From contig QPMI01000126.1 of NCBI GenBank assembly GCA_004431415.1, positions 1-64,000 of the forward strand: a stretch of DNA of 64,000 nt, in the 5' to 3' direction. This DNA is from Cyanophora paradoxa (Eukaryota > Glaucocystophyceae > Cyanophorales > Cyanophoraceae). The translations under genes and the position numbers were made by a program. A model generated the notes under the pieces. It had not been told where the DNA came from and made no database searches. It saw nothing but the letters and a program-made list of their open reading frames with translations. How positions within the stretch are numbered: the first letter of the stretch is position 1; each line of letters opens with the position of its first letter. This document shows, piece by piece, positions 22,050 through 37,721 of this stretch.

Positions 22050-24423
22050 ATGGAGGCGAGCAGCGCTTTCTGCGGGCTGCTGCCGTCGCCGCTGACACAT
22101 GCGGCGTGGTCTGTGGGGACTCCATGCAGCACAGCTCGCCGCCGGTCGGACCCGCCGACCCGGCCGCACGCCTTCACATACACAGGCCTTCCACTACGCA
22201 CGCCGCAGCGCTTTGCAAGCGGTAGGAGGGATTCCGTACGTGCGCGGAGGTTTCACGTAGAGAGCGGGTCGGCGTCCTCCTTCTTCGGCGCGGATGCTAG
22301 CTCGTTCATCCGTGTGGCTCGGTTGGCGACCAGCCTGGGCGCCCTGCAGCTTGCAGGCAACCGCAGGGATGCCGAAAGAGGATTCAGATGCGTGGCCAGC
22401 GGCGAGCGAGAGAAGCGGGAGAAGAGGCAAGCGGAGGCGGAGCAGCGGGTCGTGCCGTCCGACGCGGTTGTCAAGGCCGTCGAGAGCCTCGGTTTCAAGG
22501 TTACAGACGGCGACGTCGCGTCTACGGCCGGTGCGGCCTCCCCCCCGCTCGCCCACGCACGTATGAACGACGAATCGCTTACTCGGGCCGCCGGGGCACA
22601 GGCCGGGAGCTCGCGGCGGTGCGGCAGGAGCTCATGGCGCTGGCGTACAACGCCGGCGGCCACATGCAGGCCCGCGCCGACGTTGTCGCCCCCCCGCACG
22701 CGCTGGCCTCCGACGCGGGCCGGGGCGCACGCGCAGGTGGCAGAGACGGGAGACATCGTGTACTCGTTCCCGGCCAACTTCCGCTCCGTCCTCAGCAGCA
22801 ACGACCGCCGCGTGCGCTCCATCCCCCGCGCACTGCGCCCCGCGCGACGCCTCCGAGCGGCGTCGCAGTTCCGGGCGCTGGAGGTGTGGCGGGGGGTGTC
22901 GGGGGCGCTGTACAAGGGCGTGCGCGTCGGCTTCGGGGTCTCCCTCCTGCTCTCCATCCTCCTCGTCTTCGTCACCTTCGTCGCCATCAGGCGCGCGCGC
23001 CATCGAGCGCCGCCCCGGGGCCCCTCCCGCGCCAGGGCCGGCGCTGACGCGGCGCAGCATCTCCGCCTCCTCCTCGTCGCGTGGCAGCGACGACGATAAC
23101 GACAGCGGCGAACGCCGCAGCCGCAATTCTTTCGTCCGCACCGCGCCCCGCCCCGCCCGCGCCCCGCGCCCCGCCCCGCCCCGCCTCACGCGGCGGCGGC
23201 AGAACATCTCGTTCGGGCCGAGCCTCTTCGACTACTACTACTGGTCGCGGCTCATGAACCCCGGGTGGGGCTCGTACGGGTACAGTTACACGGTGACGGA
23301 CTACGAGGACGAGTACGGCGCGGAGGAGCGGCGGCGCGCCGACCTCTCCTTCCCCGAGGCCGTCTTCTCCTTCGTGTCCGCCCCGCCCCCGCCCCGCTTC
23401 GTTCCGCGCCGGGCCCGGCGAGCGGGCGGCAGGTTCGGGGACGGGGACCCGAACGCGGGGCTGGCGGAGCGGCAGTGGCAGCTGGTCGGGCAGGTCATCC
23501 GCGAGGCCGGCGGCGCCGTCACCGCCGAGCAGGCCCGCCCCGCCCTGCCCCGCCCCACCGGCCCGTCGCCGCCGCCCCCTCACCGCCGGCGCAGGTGCTG
23601 CCGTACCTCGACTCGCGGACCTTCCCCACCACGGACCCCCGCTCCTCCTTCTTCAAGGCCCGCCCCCGCCCCGCCCCGCCCCGCCCCGCCGTGCCGCCGG
23701 TCCGACGGCCGCGCAGTACGAGGACTACATGCTGCCGGTGCTGCTGCGGTTCCAGGGGCGGCCGGAGGTGAGCGAGGAGGGGGACATCGTCTACGTCTTC
23801 CCCGAGCTGCTCGTCAGCACGGCGGCCGCCGAGCGGGCCGAGCGGGCGCTGCCGCCCTTCCTCGAGGAGGCCGCTGAGGCCTTCACCCGCGCCGACGGCC
23901 TCCAGAAGTTCCTCGCGGGGGGCCTCGGGGCCCTCAACGCCGTCGGCGTCGCCTCGCTGGGACCCGTGCTCAAGAGCTACGCCGCCGCGCAGGCCGCCGG
24001 GGGCGTCATCGCGCTCGCCGCCTCCCTCCTCTGGCTGCTGCGCGCCTACGCCCTCGTCTTCGTGGCGACCCCCGTGGCGCGCCTCGTCCGCCTGCGCGGC
24101 GCCAACGCCGGCATCGAGCAGCGCAACGCCGCCCGCGCGGCCGCCGCGGAGGCCCTCCTCGACGACCCCTCCCCGCAGCTCCGCCGCAAGGCCCGCCCGG
24201 CGCCCCCGCAGCCCCCGCCCCCGCCCCTGAGCCTCGCGCCGCGCAGATGCGGTTCGCGCGGGAGAAGGCGCGGGAGGTGGGGGCGGAGGGCCGGCGCGCC
24301 GTGGACCGCAAGGTCATCTTCTCGACGGAGCAGTCGGCCCTCGAGCAGGACCTCGACGGGCCCGACGCCGACGCCGAGTGGGCCCGCCGCCTCGAGCGCG
24401 GCCGCAGCACCCGCGGCGAGTAG
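22050..24423 (+). CDS. Plastid-type membrane protein, At5g03900-like (duplicated GDIVY-FP domain)
   Basis: Homologue of the uncharacterised chloroplast protein At5g03900 of Arabidopsis, also known in cyanobacteria; function unknown, sometimes labelled iron-sulphur cluster biosynthesis family. Exons read VVKAVESLGFKVTDGDVAST (~22455), GRELAAVRQELMALAY (~22605), ETGDIVYSFPANFRSVL (~22745), a hydrophobic span GVSLLLSILLVFVTFVAI (~22935), SFGPSLFDYYYWSRL (~23210), FGDGDPNAGLAERQW (~23435), MLPVLLRFQGRPEVSEEGD (~23730) with a second DIVYVFPELLVS, then a Gly/Ala-rich hydrophobic region (~23920-24080). Thus two copies of the GDIVY(S/V)FP unit flank a membrane segment, as in the plant protein. Stop TAG at 24421. 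The ATG at 22050 sits in AAAATGG and gives a Ser/Arg-rich leader suitable for a transit peptide, but the true start is uncertain. At least one intron is GC-AG (HMQ|VAETGD). It suggests the host has a plastid. Confidence 0.75.
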
Positions 24424-24490
24424 CCCCCCGCGCGTAGCTAGCTCTAGGCAGCTATAGATTGGATGTCACAGTGTTGCATATTCGAGAGAG

Positions 24491-26408
24491 TCAGGAGGAG
24501 TAGGCGGTGAGGTCGACGAGGGCGCCGGCGCCGGGGGCGGGGGCCTGCGGCATGGCGAGGAGCTGGAGGGCCGTCAGCTCCGCCTCGATGTCGACCGGCC
24601 GCCCGGGCCCCGGCGGGCGCGCGTGCTCCCGCGCCGTCGCCGCCAGCCGCTCGCGCAGCTCCGGCGGGGCGGAGGGCCCGTCGAGCTCCGCGAAGGCCGA
24701 GGCGGCGGCCGCCTTGAGGAGCGCCAGGTACTCCTCGTCGTCCACCCCGCCCCGGGCCCCGCCGCCCCGCCTCCTCCTCCTCTTCGTCGCTCTCGCGCGC
24801 GGCGGCCCGCCGCGGCTCCGCCGCCAGCACCCGCGCCAGCTCCTCCCCGCGCCACCGCCCGTCCTTCCTCTGCGCCCGCCCCTCCGCGAAGCCGTCGCCC
24901 GCCCCGCCCTGCGCCCCGTGAGGGGGGCGGCGGGGCGGCGGGCGCGCGCGGGGCGCACGGCGGCAGCTCGTAGTTATTGCTGACGAGGAAGGCAGCAATG
25001 CTGAAGCGCAGCTCCGCCGGCCGCAGCGCCTGCGCCGCGTCGGCCCGGGGCGGCGCGGGCGGGGCCGGGGCGGGGCGGCACGGCGAGGAGGCGGGCGCGG
25101 GCGGGGCCGAGGGGAGGCTGGTGAAGAGCTCTGACAGGAGCGCCCGCAGGTCGTTCTCCTGGCCGGCCTGCTGCACCGCCCCGCACAGCTGCCGCCGCGT
25201 CGGGGGGGGCGGGGGCGGCGGGGCGGCGGGGCGGCGCACGAGGCCGACGGCGTCGGCGGCGAGCTGGGCGGCCTCCTCGGCGCGGGGCCAGCGCGGCTCG
25301 GCGTCCGGCAGGGCGAGCGCCGCGGCGGCGTGCGGGAAGAAGAGCTCCTTCAGGGCGCCCTTGACCGTCCCCGGCACTCCGCCATCAGCCGGAACGCGTC
25401 CGACGCCCGCCCTGCGCCCCGTCAGGCCGCCCGCGGGGCGACGGGCGGGCGGGCGGGCGGGCGGGCGGGCGGGGCGTGCCGGGGCGGGCGGCGAGGTCGT
25501 GGTGGAGGGCCGCGACGTAGAAGCGCATGAGGAGCACGGCCCGCTCCCGCGCCTCCTCCGCCGGCTGCCAGCCCCGCTCGCCCCCGCCCCAGAGAGGAGA
25601 AGGGCCGGGCAGGGGTCCGCCGGCGCACGAGTAGCGGCCGGCGCTCGCACGGCGCGATGGCTCCCGCGGACGTCGCAGTGAGCGCGGCCCTGTGTGTTGA
25701 ACTCATCAAAAGCCCGATCCGCGCTCGCGGAGTCGCGCAGGGGGCCAGACGCACACAGCGCCAACGAGGGCGTTCCAGTTATCCGCGTTCGGCAGCTCTC
25801 TGCGGTCGCGGGCGTATCGGCCGCGCTCGAGGAGGCGCGAGCAATGCAAGCGCACGAGACCATCGACCACCGGACCGGACGGCCCCTTTGCCAGTGAGGC
25901 CCGCACGCCTGCGGCGATGTCAAGCGGAGGCGAGGACCGCCAGAACCCGGCACGCCGCACCGCTACCAGCGATTCATACGCTCCGAACGCGGCCTGCCGG
26001 TCCCGCGAGCCGCGCAGGGCGTCCAGGAGCCTGTCGACAAGAGCGCTGCGGCGCGGAGGACGGGTCGCCCGGGGAAGGAGACCTGCAGCGGAAGCGGCGG
26101 CGCACCGCGTGGGCGCCATCTCGTTGAGGAAGCATTGCGTGTAGAGGAATTCCCGCAGCAGCCGCTTCTCCTCGGCGAGCACAGGGTCGCCTGCGCTCAA
26201 GCGCCTGTGAGCTGCGATGCCGCGACGAGGAGCGGAGCCGAAACGCACTGTTGTGCACGTCCGCAAGCGGCACCAGGATCGATGCGACCCGCTGCGAGAT
26301 TGGCGGCCGCTGGTCGTGCTCTCCGAGCGGGGCGGGCGCTGGCGCGGGAGGCGGCCGGCCCGGGGCAAATAGCGGGTGCGTCGTTGCTGGCCTGGGATCC
26401 GTGCCCAT
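24491..26408 (-). CDS. Unrecognised intron-rich gene
   Basis: No family recognised. Coding character is clear on the minus strand across short introns: an N-terminal Pro-rich exon starting at ATG 26408 (MGTDPRPATTH), then AEEKRLLREFLYTQCFLNEM (~26175), VDRLLDALRGSRDRQAAFGA (~26040), VRASLAKGPSGPVVDGL (~25910), RAVLLMRFYVAALHHDLA (~25540), GTVKGALKELFFPHAAAAL (~25375), CGAVQQAGQENDLRALLSEL (~25190), LRFSIAAFLVSNNYELPP (~25010) and a C-terminal exon VDIEAELTALQLLAMPQ (~24590), stop at 24491-24493. It looks like an all-helical soluble protein; no signal peptide, membrane span or catalytic motif is visible. An in-frame ATG at 26567 exists, but it would overlap the first exon of the divergent eL42 gene, so 26408 is preferred. 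Confidence 0.55.
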
Positions 26409-26488
26409 GTCGAGCAGAGGAGTTTCGAATTGCCGGGTACGGGTACGGGTGTTTAGGGGGTAGACGACGAGACGCAGCGACTGGCAAG
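26409..26488. promoter_or_regulatory. Divergent promoter spacer, unknown gene / eL42
   Basis: 80 bp between ATGs. Contains GGGTACGGGTACGGG (26435-26449), that is, two overlapping GTACCC sites on the minus strand, the same motif seen in the array ladder and before other genes. Confidence 0.55.
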
Positions 26489-27274
26489 ATGGTTCGTCAG
26501 TGGCTCCCGGGCGCTCCGCTGGGGTGCAATCGACGAAGCTAGCGCACTGTAGCATAGAGGCAGCCATAAGGGCGACTTCCGGGACCGATCACGCGGTCGG
26601 GGTGCCGCAACCTGTGCTGGCTGCCGACGGCGGCGCCCGCCGTGCTCTATGCATTAGAAGCTGCAAAGAGCACATGCATAGGCAGCGAGCTGGGGCGCGG
26701 GTCGCCGAGCGATCGCCAATAGGCGCCGTGCCTCGCAGGCCCGCGCCCGTTGCTGACTCTGCCGCGCACGACAGGTGAACATCCCGAAGACTCGCAAGAC
26801 CTTCTGCTCGAAGTGCTCCAAGCACACCCCGCACAAGGTCACGCAGTACAAGACCGGCAAGGCCTCGAAGTTCGCTCAGGGTGCGCTCGGCCCACCGCTC
26901 TCTCCTTTCAATGCTCACCTGCGTGCAGGCAAGCGCCGTTACGACCGCAAGCAGAGCGGCTTCGGTGGGCAGACCAAGCCCGTCTTCCACAAGAAGGTGC
27001 ACGATCTCGGGACCCAAAGCTAGTCCATTGGTGCTAAGGCTGTGCGACGCACACCATCTATAGCACAAGGAACATAGCTCCGCATCACTGTGCAGCCGCG
27101 CTGATGCCTGCCGCTCGCGGCGCTCTCGTCGTTGCGCAGGCGAAGACCACGAAGAAGATCGTGCTCCGTCTCGAGTGCAACGCTTGCAAGTACAAGCACC
27201 AGCACGCCATCAAGCGCTGCAAGCACTTCGAGCTTGGCGGTGACAAGAAGGCGAAGGGCCAGGCCACCTACTAA
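26489..27274 (+). CDS. RPL36A: 60S ribosomal protein eL42 (L36a/L44)
   Basis: Structural protein of the large ribosomal subunit near the tRNA E site. Four exons: the ATG alone ending at 26491 before donor GTTCGT; 26775-26880 ([20 protein letters not shown]...); 26929-26996 ([18 protein letters not shown]...); 27140-27274 ([13 protein letters not shown]...[13 protein letters not shown], stop TAA 27272). The zinc-binding CxxC pair (CSKC in exon 2, CNAC in exon 4), the GGQTKP signature and ~105 residues match the family. Introns are GT-AG of 283, 48 and 143 bp. Isolating the start codon in its own exon is needed to give the conserved M-V-N-I-P-K start. GC content is lower than in neighbouring genes, as usual for highly expressed ribosomal proteins. 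Confidence 0.93.
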
Positions 27275-27752
27275 AGGGTTTCGCCCCCGGCATACCCTAC
27301 TGGGCCTCTGTTCCCGGAAACTGCGTTCGGGTCTTCGTCTGGGATTCGATCTCGTCGGCACCTTGTCTCGTGTACTTACGATGTCTCCATAAACACGAGC
27401 AAGGATCTTGTGCTTTTGGCCCTACGGAGATCCCGTCACGCATGGTCTTTTTCGCGCGTGGGCTTTCTATGTAGCTGCATCGCTTGACGATTATAATGAA
27501 GGTGTGCGTCAGAGAAGCCTCAGACTAGCTATATAGGCAGCTCTGGGGAGGCCGCTAAAAATGCGAGCCGGCTTCGGACTGCCGCAGAGCACAAGAGGAA
27601 AAGGTCCAACGGAAAAGAAATATTAACGTCAAGACGACATCTAGGTTTTAATATTAATGAGCTTCTGAACCGAGAGTGTGGCCAGAGGGCGCGGTGGCCC
27701 AGTGGGGCGGGTACCAGTTCGGGCGAGGAAACCGTCGAAGAGAGACCATCTG
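27275..27752. other. Spacer between eL42 and YIPF3 with an array-related fragment
   Basis: Non-coding; holds the eL42 3' untranslated region and the upstream region of YIPF3. At 27525-27552 CTAGCTATATAGGCAGCTCT and the following GGGGAGGC match the array unit at 7743-7769 (CTAGCTATAGGCGGCTCT, GGGAGGC) with two small differences. An AT-rich stretch (27618-27665) precedes YIPF3. Confidence 0.5.
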
Positions 27753-29012
27753 ATGGCGAAGGCCGGCGAGGATGCCTGGTTTGACAGCAGTGCGATTGCG
27801 CCTGGCTCGACGGGCAGGTCGGCGGGCAGGCCACCGCTCGATGTAGAGACGGGCGGCGCGCCCACGGTGGCCAGCGGCGACATGCGGTCGACCGCGACGC
27901 AGCTGCTAATGGGTCATGTGCGTTACCTTCCTGCGCTGCGCGCTCCCGTTGCTGACTTCGCACCGCAGGCACTAGATCAGGTTTGTCCCCCAAAGCGGGT
28001 CTTGGCGGGCCCCAGCTGACGCGTGCTCACGCTTGTGTGCTGAGCCTTGACATTTCCGTCCGCCAGGTGCGGCAGCGCGCGTCGGCCTGGAAGGTCCTCA
28101 TCGGCAACATCGACCCTCTTCGCCCGTATTTCGATCTGGACTCCGCAGAGGTGTTGAAGCGCTTCATGTACAGCGTAAGAGACTTTCCCAACCCAACCCG
28201 ACGCCACCCCGTCTGAACCAACCCCGCCTGCCCGAGCGCAGCTCGTCCCGCGACCGGCCCTCTCTCACGCCACAATGGTGGCTGCGCCGGACTTCTACGG
28301 CCCGCTCGTGTCGTCGTTCACGTTTGGGATGCTGCTGCACATGCTGCTCGGCGGTAGCGAGGTGAAGGAGGGGACGCTGCTGGGGACCTCGCTGGGCGTC
28401 TGCCTGACGTACTGGATGGTCGCCTCGGGCTTCTACTGGACGGTCTCGTACATCCTGCAGTGCGAGCTGCGGCTGCAGTCCGTGGTGTGCCTCACGGGCT
28501 ACGCGATGAGCGGCTACTGCGCGACGATCGCCGCCCAGCTGCTCTTCGGGAGCGCCCTCGGCGGCCTCGCCGCCTTCGTCGCCGGCGGCCTTTCCGCCGC
28601 CGCCCTCGGCCTCGCCTTCTACCACTCCCACCCGGAGGGCCGCAAGGGCCTCATGGCCGCCGCCCTCGTCGCCGCCGTCCGCCCCCCTCCTCCCTCGCTT
28701 GCCCCCTCCTCCGGGCCTGACCTGCCGAGGGCGCCCCGCAGGTCCACTTCCTCTTCCTCCTCTTCATCCGCTACCAGTACTTCCCCTCCAACACGCAGGC
28801 CCGCCCTGCCTGTGCCCCGCCGCGCCGCGCCCTCCCCGCCGCTCACAGCACGGGGCGGGCAGGTGACGCGGGGAGCGCCGGAGGCGGCGCCCGGGGCGGG
28901 GGCGGAGGAGGGGAAGGGGCAGGAGGAGCGGCACGAGAAGCAGGACGACGAGAAGCACGAGAAGGAGAAGGGCGGCAAGGAGAAGGATGACAAGGACCGC
29001 CTCTTCTTCTGA
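27753..29012 (+). CDS. YIPF3: YIPF3-like Golgi multi-pass membrane protein
   Basis: Yip1-domain protein expected in the Golgi, where YIPF3 works with YIPF4. Exons: MAKAGEDAWFDSSAIAP (ATG 27753), a small exon ALDQ (~27970), VRQRASAWKVLIGNID... with RPYFDLDSAEVLKRF (~28120), then the membrane core: YGPLVSSFTFGMLLHMLLGG (~28300), VKEGTLLGTSLGVCLTYWMV (~28360), VCLTGYAMSGYCATIAAQLL (~28490), GGLSAAALGLAFY (~28585) and VHFLFLLFIRYQYF (~28742). About five hydrophobic spans and the PYFD, GP(L)V-FT, EGTLLGT and GYAMSG positions match human YIPF3. The C-terminus is a highly charged Glu/Lys tail (~28900-29000) absent from the animal protein. Stop TGA at 29010. Confidence 0.85.
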
Positions 29013-29234
29013 GGCGCGCCCCCGCGACCCCCTCGCCCCGCCCCCCGCCACTCGGCCCCTCCCCGCCTCCGCAACCCCCTTCAGACGCCAACGCCACACC
29101 GGCCGTACACGTAGCTTTCCATTGCAAAACGCACGATTATAAATATCGCGAGGCCGCTTCCGGGGGGAGATGGGGGAGGGTGGCGAGGGGTTGCGGGCAG
29201 CAGGGGGCGGGCGGGGGGCAGGGTGGGGTGGGGC

Positions 29235-33853
<4,619 letters not shown>

Positions 33854-34062
33854 CTCTGCGTATCCCGGGCGACCTAACTAACGCTCGCCTGGGGAGCTGG
33901 CCGGCGAAGCTAGGCACGGCGCTGGAGCGCTGGTTCTGGAAAGCTACAACAACGAGCCTAAACATCCGCGGGCCCCGAAGGCCCGCGGCGCGGCTGGATG
34001 ACGAGGCTGCCCGATTGGCCAACCTTCTGTACCCGTGTTGTTCTCGTTCCCCCCTTGCAAAA
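33854..34062. promoter_or_regulatory. Divergent promoter spacer, CAMKK-like / EEP hydrolase
   Basis: 209 bp between ATGs. TGTACCC at 34028-34034 lies 29 bp before the EEP ATG. A perfect inverted pair GCGGGCC...GGCCCGC lies at 33968-33987. No TATA box. Confidence 0.5.
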
Positions 34063-36433
34063 ATGAGCGCCGCGACAGAACTGCGCGTCTGCAGCTTCAA
34101 CGTGCGCCTGGAGCCGGGTGTAGGCGAGCCCGTCGACCCCTATCCCTGGGCGAAGCGTCTCCCGCTGTGTGTCTCCACGGTGCTCCCTGCCTGGCTCCTG
34201 GTCGCCCGCGCGCGCCGCACGAGCTGACTAGCGGCAGATCGAGTTCCACCGGATCGATCTTGTGAGCATACAGGTCCGCGTTCCTGCGCGCGGCCCGCGC
34301 GCGAGCCTCGAAGAGGCGCTGCGCATGCGTACGCGGGTCCCGTAGCGGATCGAAGCCTTCGAGCGTGATCTGCCGGCTCATGCGCTACGACTTGGGCACC
34401 TTTCAATGCCGTGGTCCGCACGCAGGAGGCGTTCGCGCATCAGGCCAAGGACCTCGCGGACGCTCTGCCTGGTGCGGAAGCTTGACGCACCCCGTTTTCA
34501 AAACTCAGCGGGGCCTCAGAGTTCACGTTCGTCATGGGCGCGGCGCGCGACGGCGTGGACGGAGAGCGAGTGCGGCCGGTCCCGCTGCCGCGGCGCGTCC
34601 CATGACCAAGGCCAGCCAGCTCATGCACGCCCCGCTGCAGCTGCCCATCGCCCTTCGCACGCGGCGCTTCGAGGTCGTCTCGTCGCGGAACTTCTGGTTC
34701 TCGGAAACGCCGTCGAAGGTCGGCAGCATGAGCTGGGTGCGCGCCATGAATCAGCGGTGCCGGCAGCTTTCGAATTCTTTGGCGATGGCTGATCGTGCCG
34801 TCGGGGCGAAGGATTCAACTTGCCCCAGGCATTGCCACGTGGTTCGCCGCCGGCCTTGCTGCCCCTGGCGGGCGCGGAGGCGGGCGCGCGGGGGCAGGTG
34901 ACGGTACGGGACTGGGGCGCGGGGGGGCGGCGGCTGCTGCTCCTCAACGCGCACCTCGACCACGCCGGCTCCCGCGCCAAGGTCGAGGGTCCGCCCCGGC
35001 CCCACGCGCCCGCCTGGGCCCCGGGCCGGCGTCGAGCCGCGGGCGGCAGCCGGCCGCATCCTGCACGGGCTTGTCCAGGAGAGCGAGCTCCCAGCGATCA
35101 TCCTCGGAGGTTCTCGGCTTGTTGCCCTCCCTGCTTCCGTCCCCGCGTGCCGGTCGCTCATTTCTCTGCAGACTTCAACAGGTCCCCCGCCCCGCCCCGC
35201 CCCGCGCGCGGAGCGCTGCCTCGCCGGCGCGACGCGCGCGCAGCACTCCGTTCAGCCCGCCCTACAACATGGTGACCACGGGAAGCGTCCACCGCGTCGG
35301 TGCGCCCCGCCCCGCCCCCACGGCGCTGAGGCGAGGCGCGCGGCGAGGCGGCGGCAGACGCGCCAGCGCCGACGCTGCGGACGCGGATGCGGGTCGCGGG
35401 GGAGACGGTGCTCGCCGTCGGGGCGGTCGCGCTGAGCGTCTGGCGGCGCCGCGTGCGCCGGGCCGCCGTGTGCGGGGCGACGCCCCCTCGGAGGGCGAGG
35501 AGCGCGAGGAGGGCGGGCGGAGGCGGACGCGGAGGTGCGGCGCGCCTCGCTGGTGGGCATGAGCGCGGCGGGGCGGCGGGAGCCGAGGAGGCCCGCGCCG
35601 AGGCCGCCGCCTCCCTCGCCGCCCTCGACGCCCCCGACGGCCCCGGCGGCCCCAACGGCGCCGAGCCCGAGGGCGGCGAGGCGGGGGGCCCTGCGGCCGC
35701 CTCGGAGCAGGAGCAGCCGCGGGGGACGCCCTCCCCGGGGCCCCGCCGGCCCCTCCACGACGCCCGCTTCCGGCCCGCCGCCCCGCCCCGCCCGGCCCCC
35801 GCCCGCCCGGCGGCCCGCCTCCTGACGCGCCGGCCGCGCAGCTCCATCGCGCCGCACCACGGCCCGCTTACGACTTTCACCGGTCCGCCCCGGCGCCCAA
35901 CCCCGCCCCGCCCCTCTGCCCCGCCCGACGCCGTGCAGGCTTCCCCGGGACGGTCTCGGTGCTGTGGCGCGGCCTCATCGACTTCTGCGTGCGCCCGCCG
36001 CCCCGCCCCGACTCGCCCTCCGACGCTCCCCGGACCCCTCCGGCTCCCCGGCTCCCTGCGATCATCGGATGCCGCCGCGCGCGCAGTTCGTGACGGACGA
36101 CTGGACGGTCCTCCGGTGCGCCCCTTCCCGCGCTTCTCAGCTCCCTTCAGTTGGCTACGCTCTGAGCGCGGGGCGCATACAGGCACGGGGTCATCGCGGC
36201 GTGCCCCGCCCCGCCCCTCGACCCACCCCTCGCCCCTTGCTGAGCGCGCAGCCGCAGGACGATTTCGGCGGCCCGGTCCCCAGCGACCACCGTGGGCACC
36301 CCGCCCCGCGCCGCCCCGCGCTAGAGAGCCCAGGCCGGGAGCGGCCCGACGGTCCCGCGCAGGCCCCGTGGTGGCCGACGTCGTCCTCCGCACCCCGCTC
36401 TCCGAGGCGCCCCGCGCCCCCGCCCTCGTCTGA
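34063..36433 (+). CDS. Endonuclease/exonuclease/phosphatase (EEP) family metal-dependent hydrolase
   Basis: Mg-dependent phosphoesterase fold (DNase I/APE1/inositol phosphatase superfamily). Exons from ATG 34063 give all signature blocks in order: LRVCSFNVRLEPG (Asn, ~34085), IEFHRIDLVSIQ joined to EAFAHQAKDLADALPG (34232 and 34425; metal Glu in QEA), SSRNFWFSETPSKVGSM (~34675), LLLLNAHLDHAGSRAK (catalytic His, ~34935), ELPAIILGDFNR spliced across 35110/35170 (Asp/Asn), LIDFCFVTDDWTVLR (~35967 and 36086), and PSDHRPVVADVVL spliced across 36290/36362 (terminal His). Stop TGA at 36431-36433. It most resembles bacterial/fungal-type EEP proteins of unknown substrate (PWAKR start, FWFSETP). Between DFN and IDF there is an extra Ala/Glu/Gly-rich stretch (~35390-35760). 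Introns are mostly GT-AG with GTGCGC-type donors. Confidence 0.82.
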
Positions 36434-36789
36434 GCCTCGGAGGCCCCTTATGCCTGCACGAGAGCAACGAAACAAATCCCTGACATCGACCACTCCGGTC
36501 GGACCCAGCACATGGACCCTGCCCCCCTTTCCCGCGCTCCAGCGTGGTTTCAAGTTTCTGACTGTTTCTGATCCAAGGACATAGATCACCGCTAGCGAAA
36601 GATGACGGGGGTTAAGCACGGAGCGGGCCGAATGGTGCGCTGGGGCGCGTGTTTGGCGAACGGAAGCATGCCGCTTAGGACACGAGGGCCGAGGCGGTCG
36701 ACGACTCGCTGCGAGCGCGAGTGAAAAGGTCAGAAAACCGACGCGCGCACGTGCGAGGGGGAGAGCCGCGGGGCGCGGGGGGCTGCGCA
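36434..36789. other. Convergent spacer, EEP hydrolase / uS15
   Basis: 356 bp holding the two 3' untranslated regions. No gene, repeat or terminator consensus seen beyond ordinary mixed sequence; a short direct repeat TTTCTGA occurs at 36554 and 36564. Confidence 0.5.
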
Positions 36790-37616
36790 CTACTTCCAGT
36801 TCGGGGCGAGCTGCTTGGTGCGCTTGTAGTAGCGGGCCAGGCGGTGGATACGGGCCTCGACCAGAATGAGGCGGAACTTGGAGTCCCGGTCCTTCCGGTT
36901 GCGCTCAAGGTGCTTGCGGATGGCGACCGCCTTCTTGATGAGGTAGTAGAGGTCCTCCGGGAGATCCGGGGCCATGCCTGAGTAGGAAAAACGGGGCCGC
37001 AGAAGCGGGTTGCCCGTACATCATGAGAATGCCGCAGCCGAAACCGCAGGCATCTCTTTGCTGCGATCAGCAATGGAGTCTCGAGCCGGGTGGCCCAGCG
37101 AAACGAGATCCATGCCGAGAGCTACAGGGAGGGCCGGGGCTCACCGTTGGCCTTCAGGATGCGGAGGATCTTGCTGCCGGTGACGCTGCGGACCTGGGCG
37201 ATGCCGTGCGAGTCGCGGAGGATCACACCGATCTGGCTGGGGGTGAAGCCCTTCTTGGCGAGCTTCGACACGTGGTCGACGACATCGCCGGAAGAGATCT
37301 TCAGCCACGAGGGCGGAGTGCGCTTGTAGGGCAGAGCCGAGGAGCTCATGCCCTTGCTGCGGCGCGATCGAGAGCGTCAGACAACGTGCGGCCGCGCGGG
37401 CTGGGCCCGCGTCCCGATTCCAACATCGCCGGCCTATCCTGCGCACCCGAAACTGTGCATGCGACCTGCGTGGTACGATCGCGGGCCGCGCGTCAGACGA
37501 ATTCCGCGACGGGCCGGAGCCGAGCGCGGCTATCCACCCCAGTCGCATCGCTATCGCCTCGACGGTGCCCCGCCGGGTCGGGCGGGCGCGGGCGGCACGC
37601 ACCCATGGTTGCGACT
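36790..37616 (-). CDS. RPS13: 40S ribosomal protein uS15 (S13)
   Basis: Small-subunit ribosomal protein. Four exons on the minus strand: 37613-37616 (ATGG only, before donor GTGCGT), 37447-37465 (GRMHSFG), 37145-37356 ([17 protein letters not shown]..., [15 protein letters not shown] region, [10 protein letters not shown]) and 36790-36977 ([16 protein letters not shown]..., [20 protein letters not shown]). Together they make the usual N-terminus MGRMH-x-GKG, the RDSHG motif and the HRLARYYK rRNA-binding helix. The protein ends at NWK, about ten residues earlier than in animals. The TAG/TAA frame ends at 36790. Like eL42, the start codon sits in a minute first exon. It is divergent with MSH6. 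Confidence 0.93.
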
Positions 37617-37721
37617 TGTCCTAGATCAAGTGTGCCGTACCCCCGCGCTCCCCTCGACGATACCCCCCTCACTTTCGAATTTTTCGGCGCGAAGAGCAGA
37701 GCGCCGCGGCGACGAAGTAGA
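37617..37721. promoter_or_regulatory. Divergent promoter spacer, uS15 / MSH6
   Basis: 105 bp between ATGs. Contains CGTACCCCC at 37636-37644 and a second C run (GATACCCCCC, ~37659), in an otherwise T-rich stretch (TTTCGAATTTTTCGG). No TATA box. Confidence 0.5.

Noticed and set aside
34097-34381. Minus-strand frame that reads fairly naturally, starting MSRQITLEGFDP
   Set aside because: It lies across an exon and intron of the EEP gene, whose plus-strand exons join to the family's QEA motif; no homologue of the minus frame is known to me.
36978-37144. C/D-box snoRNA in an intron of uS15, as in animals
   Set aside because: TGATG- and CTGA-like words are present but in the wrong order and without a closing stem.
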